Below, piece by piece: positions 9,701 through 20,200 of a stretch of DNA of 64,000 nucleotides; position 1 is the stretch's first letter; the number at the start of each line of letters is the position of its first letter. The notes below the pieces were generated by a model. It was not told the DNA's origin. It was given only the letters and a program-made list of their open reading frames with translations, and ran no database searches. Position numbers and translations under genes: made by a program. Origin of the DNA: Macrocystis pyrifera (Eukaryota; Sar; Phaeophyceae; Laminariales; Laminariaceae); assembly GCA_031763025.1 (NCBI GenBank), contig JASSKH010000012.1, forward strand, positions 2,542,001 to 2,606,000. Direction: 5' to 3'.

Positions 9701-12700
9701 CACTGCCTGCCAGGGACTGCGACACCGCTTTGGAGACATGAACTACTTTGTCCCTTAGAATAGGGACTGCTTGGATTAAAACATCATACACAATCGGCCT
9801 TAACATTTGGGGACAGAGACGTAGATAATTACGTTTTACTTGCGGTGACGGTTCTATATTTCACCGCGCTGTTCTTCAACCGACCCGCTGACAATACCTA
9901 CAAGTTAAACGGATGGAGTGCTCGTAGACGGTATTGTGGGATCATAACTTCCGAATCGACCAACATGGAAGCGCAAGGAGTCACGAATGTTTGCCGCGGA
10001 AAAAAAAAAATCAACTCAGTACAACAGCTGTTGTATAGTCAGTGGAAGCAGTGTTGCTGCTGTTGGACTATACGCACTGTTGTATCATACCAGAGCACGT
10101 ACTGCCACAGCATTACAAGCGCCCCTTGTTGCCTCTCCTCGACCCTCGACCTCAGGGGCTCAACAAAAACTCTTAGGAAACAGGGCGCGAGCCCTATCAC
10201 CCCGAGCACAGCCTATCGACATACAACACACCCAACAATGTGTGTAATATCGCTCGGGTTGGACACATCTGATGACGCAAAGTAAGCAAACCCGGCTAGG
10301 AACACACCCACGTTTTTGGCGACAACCACTTGAAATTGAACTAGTTTTTGTTTTTAGCAGTAGAAGGGTTAATCTCAGCGTGGGGCCAGCCCCCACGATT
10401 CTCCCGAAGACAGTGCTTCCCCGGCGGTTTACCAAAACTAAACGGAAACGTATTACTGCAGTACTACTCTGTAGATCCAAATACACAGTAGAGATATATT
10501 TCGAATTTCACCATGCTACTCGTCTATCAATGGCAACAAGCAGAGTACCGACGAACTCACAGCTGGCGCTTTTGCTGCGCGATTGTGGCTGCCACGAGAG
10601 AGGCACCACCCCAACCGCAATGAGCGCCCAACGGCTCGAGGTGTCTCTATGAGGGGTAGGAACGGTGCTCCGTCTCGGAAGGGATGCCCCAGCGTTTTTA
10701 CCAAAATAAACGGCCTCGAGCGCAGAGCATGTGCTTGCCGCAACGAGCAGACGGGAAGCCCCGCAGGGCGAAGACGACAGCTACGCTTCGTTTTACTCGC
10801 GGGGCAACTCACCTCGATGTCAAAGTTTTCCTGCGGGATGTTCTCCCCCGTTGATGAAACGCCAGACTTGCCGCTCCTGCTGCCGATCGCCCCCATCTGA
10901 AAATATAAACATTTTTCGGAGGGGGACGGTCAGCCTTGTCCACTGCAAAAATGACTCGACTCCAAAGCAATTTTGTGCCCGAGAAGGGTTCAACCTTACC
11001 CCTTATACCGAATCGATTCTAAATCTGATCAATTCTGTGCCCCCTAAACGGCCAACCTTGACCCGTTTACCACTGCAAAAACCAAACGACTATACTTTGT
11101 GCCCCAAAACGGCCAGCCTTAACCCTGTCACCGCAGAAAAAATGTATTGTCTCTACTTCGAAGTAAGTTTCTGCCCGAAATGAGGGCGCAGTTAATTCTA
11201 CGAGGGGCTAAGTTTCGTTTCGGCGCGAGCCGAGAATCGCGAATTTGATTTTCTGGAACACGTTCTTGCCCAGAGGACAAGTCGAGCGCAGGGGCTGTGA
11301 GTAGGCTGACTGTAAGTGTTAAGCCGCCGACTACAAATTCGTTGGCTACCCTGGTAGGCATTGGGATTTTTTAGAGGTTCCAATGCGGTAATTTGTGGAG
11401 TTCTGCGTCATTTTTCTTTGACTTGGCGTGTTTGTGGCTCGCACGGTGTTTTTCGTTGATCAGAGACAAAAGCCAGTTGGTTGGCTTACTTCGCCACTCA
11501 ACCGATGACTCGCCGCCAAGTCCAGTCAAGGCACGTCTCATTTCGCCACCCAAACCAATAACTACTGTAGCCGTCAAGTCCAGGCAACTCGGGGCGAAAC
11601 CAAATACGGTACCTGGTATTGATCTACTTAAAATATGCAAGCAGTCAACTGTCGATCAATGCACAACGTAGAGCCATCGGAGCAAAAATAAATAAATAGA
11701 ACATCCGGCGAACGGGCACGAGAGAGGAGAGTACCGAGAGCCGAGCAGCGCGCGTCGTAGAGCCGTCGGGCGTCGTTGATCTATACCAGCGACGGTTTCG
11801 TCTGACTGATGACGTCATGAGCACGGTGCTGCTGTGCATGCCGCGCAAAAATCGAGCTCAACCCCATGACTCCAGTCGTCGACAAAAAAAAATACTCGCA
11901 ATATGCACCTGGTACCCTAATCATTGTACACTGGGAAGGTACACAAGGCGACGTGTAGAAATAATGGGTTAATGTTATGAAAACACACATTGCAACAAAG
12001 GGTAACGGGGTCAATGTGAACAAAACGCACAATGCAAAGGGACCAACAGTGAACTTCACATTGGGAAGATATCACTGGGAAGGTGCACAGCACGTCTTGG
12101 CGAAGGTACCTACACCGAATTATCGCGAAGGGCCACCAACATCGACATGGAAGGGTGCGGCGTTTCTTGGCCTTTCCATATACTCTTCTTCGTAGGTGAT
12201 CATGCTTTACTGAGTGATAGCATGTGCTGTATGGCCGGGCTTGAGGATGCGAACCTATCTGCGATGCCGTGAAGGCACCGCACACACGAGCAACCCGCGG
12301 TATAACTCCGTGACCGACCGCCCCACTACATTGAAAACCAGAACTGCAGATTACCTATAACCTAAATCTGACTGTAATTCTAAGTGATTATCCCCAAAAT
12401 GGGAGTGCAGTCCTTAAGGGATCACGGCCCTAGTAGACCTTGACGCGCCCAAAGTAACCGGTCCATAAAAAGCTTCTTTGCACACAATGGCCCGACCAGG
12501 CGCGTCCCAGAATTACACCGCGCGTTCTGCCCGAGGCGGATAGGGTGCCGTTGCTAACCCTCCGAATTCTAGGGCGGTGAGTTGGCCGTACTTCACGGCT
12601 AGCTATTAATATATTACAGGGGGGTATAGTAATGCATAGAACATATAGCAATACATAGTAGCACATACTAATGCGAAGCAGTACATAGTAACACATAGTA

Positions 12701-15700
12701 ATATATAGCAATACATATTATAGTAACACATGGTAATTAGGATAGTAATACATAGTAAAACATAGTAATGCATAGTAATACACAGTACTGCTGTAGTAGC
12801 AATCAGAACCCACAACATACCCAAACACCTAAGATCTCCCTATGCTGATTGAACCGTACTTGGTTCTGGCTACTGCTGTGCTACAGCTGGACGGCGTAGT
12901 AAGCCAACCACCTGGCCTCGTCTCTCATCAAAACAAAAAACACCAACATCGAGCCACAAACTTGCCAATTCGATACAAAGACGCACACCTCCGCGCAAAA
13001 AACACACCGCACGCGACTAACAACTAAGTGTCATACCTACAGTAGCCGACTACTACTGCTGTACAGTACAGCAGTAACAAACACGTCGGCGACCTTCGTA
13101 TCGTCAACCAACTTACAGCCCCAAAAAAGAGATATTTTTAACCCTTTTAGTACTGCACTGTACATGAAACGTATACTAGGTGTCTTGTACTAATTCCAAG
13201 TAATTTGTCCCCCAACATGGTAGTGCGGCCCCGAACGGGATAAACGTTCAAAACTACCGATCTCCTTATACGATATTAGCTTCTTTGCACACAAGGGTTC
13301 GACCTGGCGCGTCCGAAAAAAATGCACCACGTGTTCTGCTCAAGGCGAAACGCATTCCCGTTCACATGTAACGCCTCTACCCCCCAGACTCGTACCTGTA
13401 TGTTCAAGTCGCTCAGGACCCGGTAGGCTTCTGTTCCTTGGTACGACACGCCGGCCTCGTTCTTTCCCGTCAGCAGCGACACGAAATTCTTGACCGTGTT
13501 GGGGACAACCTTCCCGTACAACTGAAAAAACGAAGAGAAAAAAAACACACACAAGAAGCGCGGGACGCGCGAACGGCTTCCGGCTGAGTGCGATGGTACA
13601 TTTATTCTAGGTCTGTGAGTTGATTGGGCTCCATTGATCAAGGCTAGTTATTATTAATAGTTGGGGGGCAAAGTAATATAAACTAACCCACAGACTTTAT
13701 AGTATTTTTATCAAAGAAATACACTGCGAGCGACAAAACGCAGCAGTCAGATACAAAAAAAAACAAAACTCCACCAAAATTACCGCACGTCACTAGTAGC
13801 AACTGAAAAGCTAGCAGCCAAGCAACAACCACAGTAGTCCGCAAACTACTGCTAGCCAACTACTATAGCAGCCCTCCGGAAAGCCGTAAACGCAGGCAAG
13901 CACACCGACACAAGCAACTTCACACCGTGTACACAAGCACGCACGATAACGACCACAGCTCTTCCTCTCGCACCGCAGGGCTACTGCGCACAGTAGAGTT
14001 GCAGGGCACAGCAGAGCTACTGCGCACCGTGGAGCTACTGCTGTTGTCGAGGTCTATGCATTCGGCGAACACGACCAACCCGTAGGTAACGATAGTACAT
14101 TTCAAGTTCTAGGCATGATAGGATGTGTGATATACCAGGTACATACTTGTTTATGGTGTCCAAACTACGGTAGGCATTGGAATATTACCCGGAATCGTTC
14201 ATCCTATCGTTGTGATTGACATCCTATTCTTGTGTTTTAAAACACACCCATCACACGCAAACGGCCATATTTTACTGTATTACATTCAACCCGCCCAGCA
14301 TCCCACCGCAATCGAGCCCCGGATCAACAGCAGAGGCCCATTTAGGTCCACCGCACGCATACTCTAACCGCACGGCCAGCATTACCCATTGACAGTTGCA
14401 CACGCGTTTCGGAGGCAATTTACTTGAACATAGAGTGAACTTACTATTGCAGTATAGTAAAAGGGGTCGTAGCGGTCGGGGTCGGAGGGCGCACGTCGCC
14501 ACTTCGGACATGAGCCTCGCCTCAGAACATTCCACACCTCTGACAGATAATCGATTCCGACAGTTCATGATCTAGATCTTTCAGGGAAGATATATTAATA
14601 ATCTGTATGATCTAGCTCATGTTACCGGGTGGGAGGCGTACAACCTGCATGCTCTAGGATAAGTTTACCGGGGCGGATCTGAGCTATAAAGATCCTGCAC
14701 GATATCTTGTAACAGCCGGATAGGAGCTATAGTAGGTGATCTAGATGATCTATCTGTAGATGATTTGTTCGACATGTGGGACATTCCTTCTGGCAGTATG
14801 ATAGGCCGTGCGCATTCTAAGTCTTACGTGAGTGAAGAGGTGTGTGCGCAGCGTGCAGAACCCTCCCCCCTCCCGCGCCGAAACAAGAACCAATCAGCGC
14901 AATGTCCAGGGCTGTGAGTTGGCCAACTATAGGTCGCCGACTAGATGTTCGTCGGATACGTCTTTTTTTTCAGTTGGCTAGGAGTTACGGTTACAATTAC
15001 TTAGTTGCGTGCGGTAATTTGCGTAGTTCTGCGCTTCAAACACCTGACTGGCGCGCTTGTGGCTCGAATTGTGTTCTACCTGGAATATTAAAAATACCAA
15101 AATCCATTTGGTTGCCTTACTTTACCACCCAACAAAGAAACCAGCCTTCAAGTCCAGCCAAGGTATGCCTTACACAGCCCTAGGCCATGTCATGGAACGC
15201 GGCCGAACCCAAAAGAGCACGCGCACGCGGTCATCCTGTCCACCCCAACCACAAGACGGCCTGGCGGCGGGCTTATCCCCGACAAACAAACCCCGTAGCA
15301 CGGACGTTCGAAGTGTCACTATTATATACCAGGTACCTGGTAGTTTCACACCAAGCTTGCAAATGTTAACTTTGATAATTTTTTTGATCTCCCAACCGGG
15401 ATGATATTTTTTTCTCGAACAATGTCTACGAAGACCATCTTGCCCCTCCTTTAACACAGGAAACAACAACGCAATGTCACCAGTGCACGGCAAACCCCAG
15501 ACGCACGCACTTAACCCGCGCCCACGCGCTCACCGCAATCACAAGCCTGCCGGCAGGCTTGTCCCCGATAGTGATGTCCATGTATCCCCTCTGCGTCACC
15601 TCCGGCTCCACCCACCCTGCCGCCCTCTTGTCCGCCACCATCTTCTCGATTATTTCGTTGTCGGCCAGCGCTTGGCTAGCGCCCGCGATCAGGGGGACAG

Positions 15701-16873
15701 ATGCCACGGCGCCTTGGATGAACGCTCTTCGCCCCAACGGCGTGGTCGCGGCGGGGGCGCGGTCTGCGTTTGGTCGCAATGAAGCGGGATACGCGACCGG
15801 CGCGACTCGTCGTTTTCGTGTGTGGTGCTCATAGGATACTCCCAGGTATCAAATACGGAGCTTTATATCAGGTACAGAGTACTCGTATACAGACACTTGT
15901 ACTATGCTGTACAGCTAGGCTCCGAGACGGAAACCGTGGGACAACTCGGCACGAATGCCTTGAAGCGAGACCGCGCGGCATCTTGTATCTCAGGATCCCG
16001 TGGCTTAGGTTGGTCGTTGGAATTAGCGGGCAGAAGTGCTTGGAAGCAGTGCGGTTAAAAAAAATGCCGGCGGGGTCCATGATTAGCAGTCAACGAGAGT
16101 GTGAGCGCGATGCTCGCTGGCGCGGATAGTCGCGCTTACCCGACCGACACCTGTACCTGTGCTGGATATACATAAAACAGTAGTACAAGGACATGTCTCA
16201 ACTGCAAGACATCAGCTCTGACTCTGCGAGGAAACAGGGACGGTAGCAGAATGTTACGCTGCTGTAGTATTAATAGCATAGGTATCAGGTACCTCACTAC
16301 AGCAGCTGCTGTTATATCAAAGTGCTGGCGATGACGATGCATCAGCAGTATGGAGGAAAGATGCTCATTCGTATATTCGTTCGGGACAAAACAGCGGGTG
16401 GTTCCCTTGGCCCGATTAATCATCAGCACTTCCATACCGGTACAACAGTAGTAGTTCAGTAGTAGATGCTCTGAGCTCATGAGATTGACCGAGTTTGCTT
16501 CTGCAACGGGAGCATGCATGTGGGTTCTTGACGCTACCTTCCATGCACGAATGTGCAGGGTACCCTTTCCCGCGAACGTCAACTTGACCTTTGAAACATG
16601 AACGGAGGTGTTCAACAGCAAAACAACTCTCGCTTTCTCCCACTCTGCCGAAGATATGACCGGAAGCTCAATCCTTCCAACATACCGTAAGTCTGTACGC
16701 CCCTGTGGGGCCTCTGGTACTCTGGTACGCGGAATAGCCATCATGTCGTCGCAGCTCTCACCATGCTGGGTCTGGTCTGTCATGTGCATGTTCTTGCCCA
16801 GGTTGGAGCAGCGCATCACGAAGCCAGACGCCGTCGTCAGGCACAGTGGAACAATCAGAAGCGCCGACTTCAT
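6722..16873 (-). CDS. Plastid thylakoid-lumen cyclophilin-type peptidyl-prolyl cis-trans isomerase (six exons)
   Basis: Reading down the minus strand, exons are about 16873-16699, 15763-15534, 13521-13396, 10896-10813, 8544-8486 and 6893-6722, giving about 281 residues. Exons 2-6 join in frame with GT-AG sites; the exon 1 donor is uncertain. Exon 1 encodes a signal peptide ending ASG-F, as in proteins for secondary plastids. Exon 2 has a twin-arginine signal (GRRAFIQGAVASVPLIAGA...ALA), pointing to the thylakoid lumen. Exons 3-6 give the fold: LYGKVVPNTVKNF, YRVLSDLNIQMGAIG, ENFDIE, GLLSMVRNQD, FFISIKDD, GWADNRYVAFGRVVEGMDVV. Against human cyclophilin A, Arg55 and Trp121 are kept, but Phe60 is Leu, Gln111 is Arg and His126 is Tyr, so isomerase activity may be weak and the role may be chaperone or scaffold. 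It is divergent from topoisomerase II. Confidence 0.85.
6891..7456. repeat. 54-bp minisatellite in the last cyclophilin intron
   Basis: About ten diverged units. The shared AACC mark falls near 6891, 6953, 7007, 7061 (AACA), 7117, 7171, 7225, 7279, 7335, 7390 and 7445, so the spacing is mostly 54-56. On the minus strand a unit reads roughly GGTTCTTACGATGTCG ... TTGAATATGTTTCAG. The array touches the acceptor of exon 6 and its units are in register with it. Because 54 is 18 codons, minus-strand frames give an 18-residue Phe/Leu-rich repeat. Confidence 0.85.
7660..7873 (+). mobile_element. Retroposon-like repeat with poly-A end, copy 1
   Basis: The segment runs from GGGTGGCTATCTCCACCGCA to CGCCGGAGGATAAAA and a pure A tract. 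An inverted copy lies at about 55838-56050, starting with a T tract, and a partial inverted copy at about 29920-30010. The shared end plus A tail suggests a SINE-type retroposon. I could not assign a parent RNA. Confidence 0.65.
7897..8475 (+). repeat. Pair of 72-bp direct repeats
   Basis: 7897-7968 and 8404-8475 share TGGTCCAGTAC, CAGCCCTA and GTTTCGAGATGTTTGATT with few changes. The second copy ends ten bases from cyclophilin exon 5, inside the intron. Confidence 0.75.
8170..8345 (+). repeat. Degenerate tandem repeat (GGAGGAGCCTCAGAACTCC)
   Basis: Four to five imperfect units containing AGCCTCAGAACTCCTTAA, within the last cyclophilin intron. Confidence 0.6.
11385..11590 (+). repeat. Dispersed repeat family (GCGGTAATTTGCGGAGTT)
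   Basis: It shares GCGGTAATTTG-GGAGTTC, TTGTGGCTCG, TTCGCCACTCAAC and CCGTCAAGTCCAG with 1236-1600 and 14995-15185. Inverted relatives lie near 24030-24125, 20840-20990 and 12890-13140. No terminal structure or protein was recognised. Confidence 0.6.
12615..12795. repeat. ATAGTAATAC-type simple tandem repeat
   Basis: A run of imperfect 10-base units of the type CATAGTAATA / CATAGTAACA in a cyclophilin intron. Confidence 0.7.
14995..15185 (+). repeat. Dispersed repeat family (GCGGTAATTTGCGGAGTT), further copy
   Basis: Same segment order as 11385-11590: GTGCGGTAATTTGCG, CTTGTGGCTCG, GGTTGCCTTAC and TCAAGTCCAGCCAAGG. It lies in a cyclophilin intron. Confidence 0.55.
16699..16873 (-). CDS. Cyclophilin exon 1: start and plastid-targeting presequence
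   Basis: ATG at 16873-16871 starts MKSALLIVPLCLTTASGF, a classical signal peptide with Phe right after the predicted cleavage, then a basic, hydroxylated transit-like stretch. A donor at 16698 (C|GTACAG) fits the phase of exon 2. The stronger-looking G|GTATGT at 16685 does not fit unless a small exon is missing. The open frame runs on to 16136 but loses similarity, so I treat the rest as intron. Confidence 0.6.
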
Positions 16874-17216
16874 TACGAGATGTAAACGAAGTTACTGAGG
16901 CTGTGGATTCACAACGATAAAGTTTGCAGAGGCAGCGTAACCCCCTCTCCTCTCTGTGACGATTTTTGGGTGATTTTGTTTCGAGGCCTTTCGGGAGTTC
17001 CACAAAATTGCAAGTGGCACCACAAGGGGTCATCTCACATCAGCCCCGCCGTTGGGGTAAATGGTGTAACACACAAACACAACCAACTTCACGTCGCAAG
17101 CGTCGATTACACTCTGCGCTCTGCAATTCAGTGCCTGAAACAAAGCAGCATCTCGTGGCTGTCGGGGACTCAGCTTTCGTCTGCCTTGTGGTCATCTCAA
17201 ATTACAGGCGGGCAGC
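16874..17216. promoter_or_regulatory. Shared divergent promoter region
   Basis: 343 bp separate the cyclophilin start (minus strand) from the topoisomerase II start (plus strand). I see no TATA box or obvious repeat. Both 5' UTRs and both core promoters must lie here unless there are upstream non-coding exons. Confidence 0.5.
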
Positions 17217-20200
17217 ATGGCGGACACCGAAAATCAGCAATCAAGCGGCCGTTTGGGCATTTCGAAGGTGAGGTTGGCTTTTCCGCATGGCCGCCCGCTG
17301 TACCTGGTACCTGTCAACCGCGCAAGCCAGACTAGCTCGCTTCGCGTGATGATTGGGCATCGGGCAACAACCCACAAGAATGCCGAGCGAGAGTTTTGAG
17401 TGCAGCTTGAGCATGCTTGGGGTCGAGTAAGATTTGCGGTAGTCTCTCTCGCTTCTGTCATCCTAGCTTTGAAGGAATACTCAATATTCTTGACGCTTGG
17501 TCGTGGGTTATTACAGCAGTAGTTCCTGCCCGCTGCAGTCTGGAGCGCGCATCGTCGTGTTTGATGCTTATGTAGATACGCGGTATCTGATTGCTTGAAC
17601 GGCACTTCCCGTCGAGGTCTGCTGCGTCGATGTCTTTCACCGAGGCGGAGTCCGAATGTCCTCCCCCTCCTGGAGAAATCGCAACCATGCCAGCATTCTA
17701 CTTAGCGCAGCACGCCTAAGTTTTGCTCGAAGATGTCCGTTGTAAATAAAGGACATAATCGAGCGAAGCAAACAATACTATTCACCGCATAACCATACTA
17801 CACATACTCTGGTACGAGGACACTTGGGTTTGTCGCGCGCAGTCCGTTGACGATATCTTGCTGACTGCTGCCGTAGTCTACTGCTGTAATATGTACTACT
17901 GCTGTACGCCTGCAGCAACGGCGGTACTCCCTCGTCCAGTTCGTTTCCTCGGCTTGGGAAGATGGGGCGACACGGAGCAGTAAGCATTACGTACCAGGTA
18001 CAAAAATACGAGTTCTATGAGATGCGGCGAGTGCAGTATCTGCAGCAAAGAGATGAGCTCGCCCTGGAAGACCACGAGGCAGAGTACGCAGCCGAAAACT
18101 GCAGAGTATCCTGTGGCCACAACTATTAATAATCCAAAAACTGCTACTGCTGTACATCCAGTAGCGTTACTACCCAAGGGTTAGGTACGGCTTACTTTAC
18201 ACCATGTATACAGGTGTACCCATACGGAGTCTAACTTGTATCGTACTCGTACTCGTACGTGCCTGGTAGGCGACAGGCATCGTATGAATCTTGGTGAGTT
18301 TGAAAGTCAAGAGCCTCCTTGCTTGCTGTGTCTCTGATATGTCTGTCTTGCGACTTCTGTCTTGTGGCCCAAGCACAGGTAGAAGGATAGATGCCGCCAC
18401 CCTCAACCAAGCGCTACCAAGCCTTTGAGCGCGGGAATGGCTTTACAGCAGCACGCAGTATAACAGACTCGACGCTTCGTTTGGGAAACAAATCGAAAAT
18501 CCGGCCTTCTGTTTTCTGTTTTCTATTTTCCGCCTACAATCAGTAGCGTTACCTCTGTTTGGCGCGCCATGATCATGCACGGGTATATACTTGCAGCCTG
18601 TGATCGTGCTTGAGGGCGGAATCTGTGACCGCAGTATTTCCTTTTGATCGTGTATGATGATAATTCGAAGTATGATTACAGCAGCATCATGTCTACTTAC
18701 TACTACCGTGCGTGGGTTTGCTCTCAGTGCTCCTCATCTTGTACTCAGTAACCTCAACCTCTGCTAGGCTACTCGTATACCTGGTAGGCAGTACAGCAGC
18801 AGTAGACTCCGGAGTTATCGTAGGGGAATACTGCTGGATATTTCAATATTTGACGACAGGACAACGGCATCCACTGCTACGATACTTCCCTCTAGTGGGC
18901 AAATCAGTTGGAATGTTCTAATCTCAATCTTCCCGATCTTGTTCTTGCATTCCAGGGCGGTAAAGCGAAGGCAGGCAAGAAGGCCCCGCTGGGTCCCCGC
19001 GGCAGCAACAATGGCGGCGGCGACCAAACGGTTGAGCAGAGGTACCAGAAGAAGACCCAGCTCGAGCACATCCTCTTGCGCCCGGACACCTACAGTGAGT
19101 GAATGCTATTCTGCTGTAGATAGACTACAGTAGCGGTCCCTATGTAGCGCCGGTTGAGTATTGCCGGCCGCCCGCTATATGTACATAGTGCGCGTGAAAT
19201 CGCTTGGCACATACCTGGTACCTGGTATTGGTGTGCGAATAACGTGTATGATAGCGTGCTCAGTAGTGCCGGTTTTGTTGGCTGGCGAGTACCAGCACCG
19301 CGTATAGAGGGACGATTACCGTGTCGTATTGACGCTCATGGGACAAAGGGATCATTACCCGAACAAGATGAGGCGTGCCGTGTTGTGAACTGTCTACAAG
19401 CATTGATAGTGTTGCTGTGTGAGTGCCCGGTAGGACGAGCAGCATCATGCTGTGCACGTGTCGTAACAACCGCTGTAGTATATATAGTACCTGGTATACT
19501 TTTAATTTTGCCCTCCGACAATGTGTCGTGTTGTGCATGTTCTGTTCCGACTTGAACCGGATATCTCGTGATACCGCAGTCGTACAAGTAGCTTCTATTT
19601 TATCACTCTGAACTATTACGGGGGTCCATAGTTAACGGGACCAAATTTTGTTAGTAAAAATAGGTAAATATATAGGTTTTTATGTATACCATAGGTCCTA
19701 TTAACTATGGACCCCCGTAATAGTGAATATCCTACATTTTCTTGTTTTTGAAGGCTCCGCTCCTGCTTCGCACCTTCTTCGCCTGGCACAAACCCCGTAC
19801 ATTGAATGATTGGGTTGGGATTACAGCAGGGCTAATTATGTTCACATCGTACACAGTACATAGTGACCCGCGACCATGGTGTCCAGTGAATGGTGACCTG
19901 GCTTGCGCTGCGGCCCTAGCAATAGGGGGACGTACTTGTAGATCCTCACACGCTTAGTCTTGGTATCCCTCGGCGGAGATTGTACCAAGTCCCGGCTCCA
20001 GAGGGTGTCATCGTGTGACATCGGTGTCTACGAGTATCGAGGACAGGTCTGCCCTCTCTTTGGTGACCTTAGTGTTGCGTTGGTCTGGTTGTCTAGGCTT
20101 GCCCTCGATGGTGATGCTACATGCTGACACCCTTATGGAGTCGAGCTTGCAAGCTTTTGGAGTCGGACCAAACCGTACCGTTTGAGGATTTACGTTTCTC

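Noticed and set aside
16136-16873. A 245-codon open frame on the minus strand
   Set aside because: Only its first ~58 codons behave like coding sequence (plastid presequence). The rest shows no similarity and a splice donor fits inside, so it is exon 1 running into its intron.
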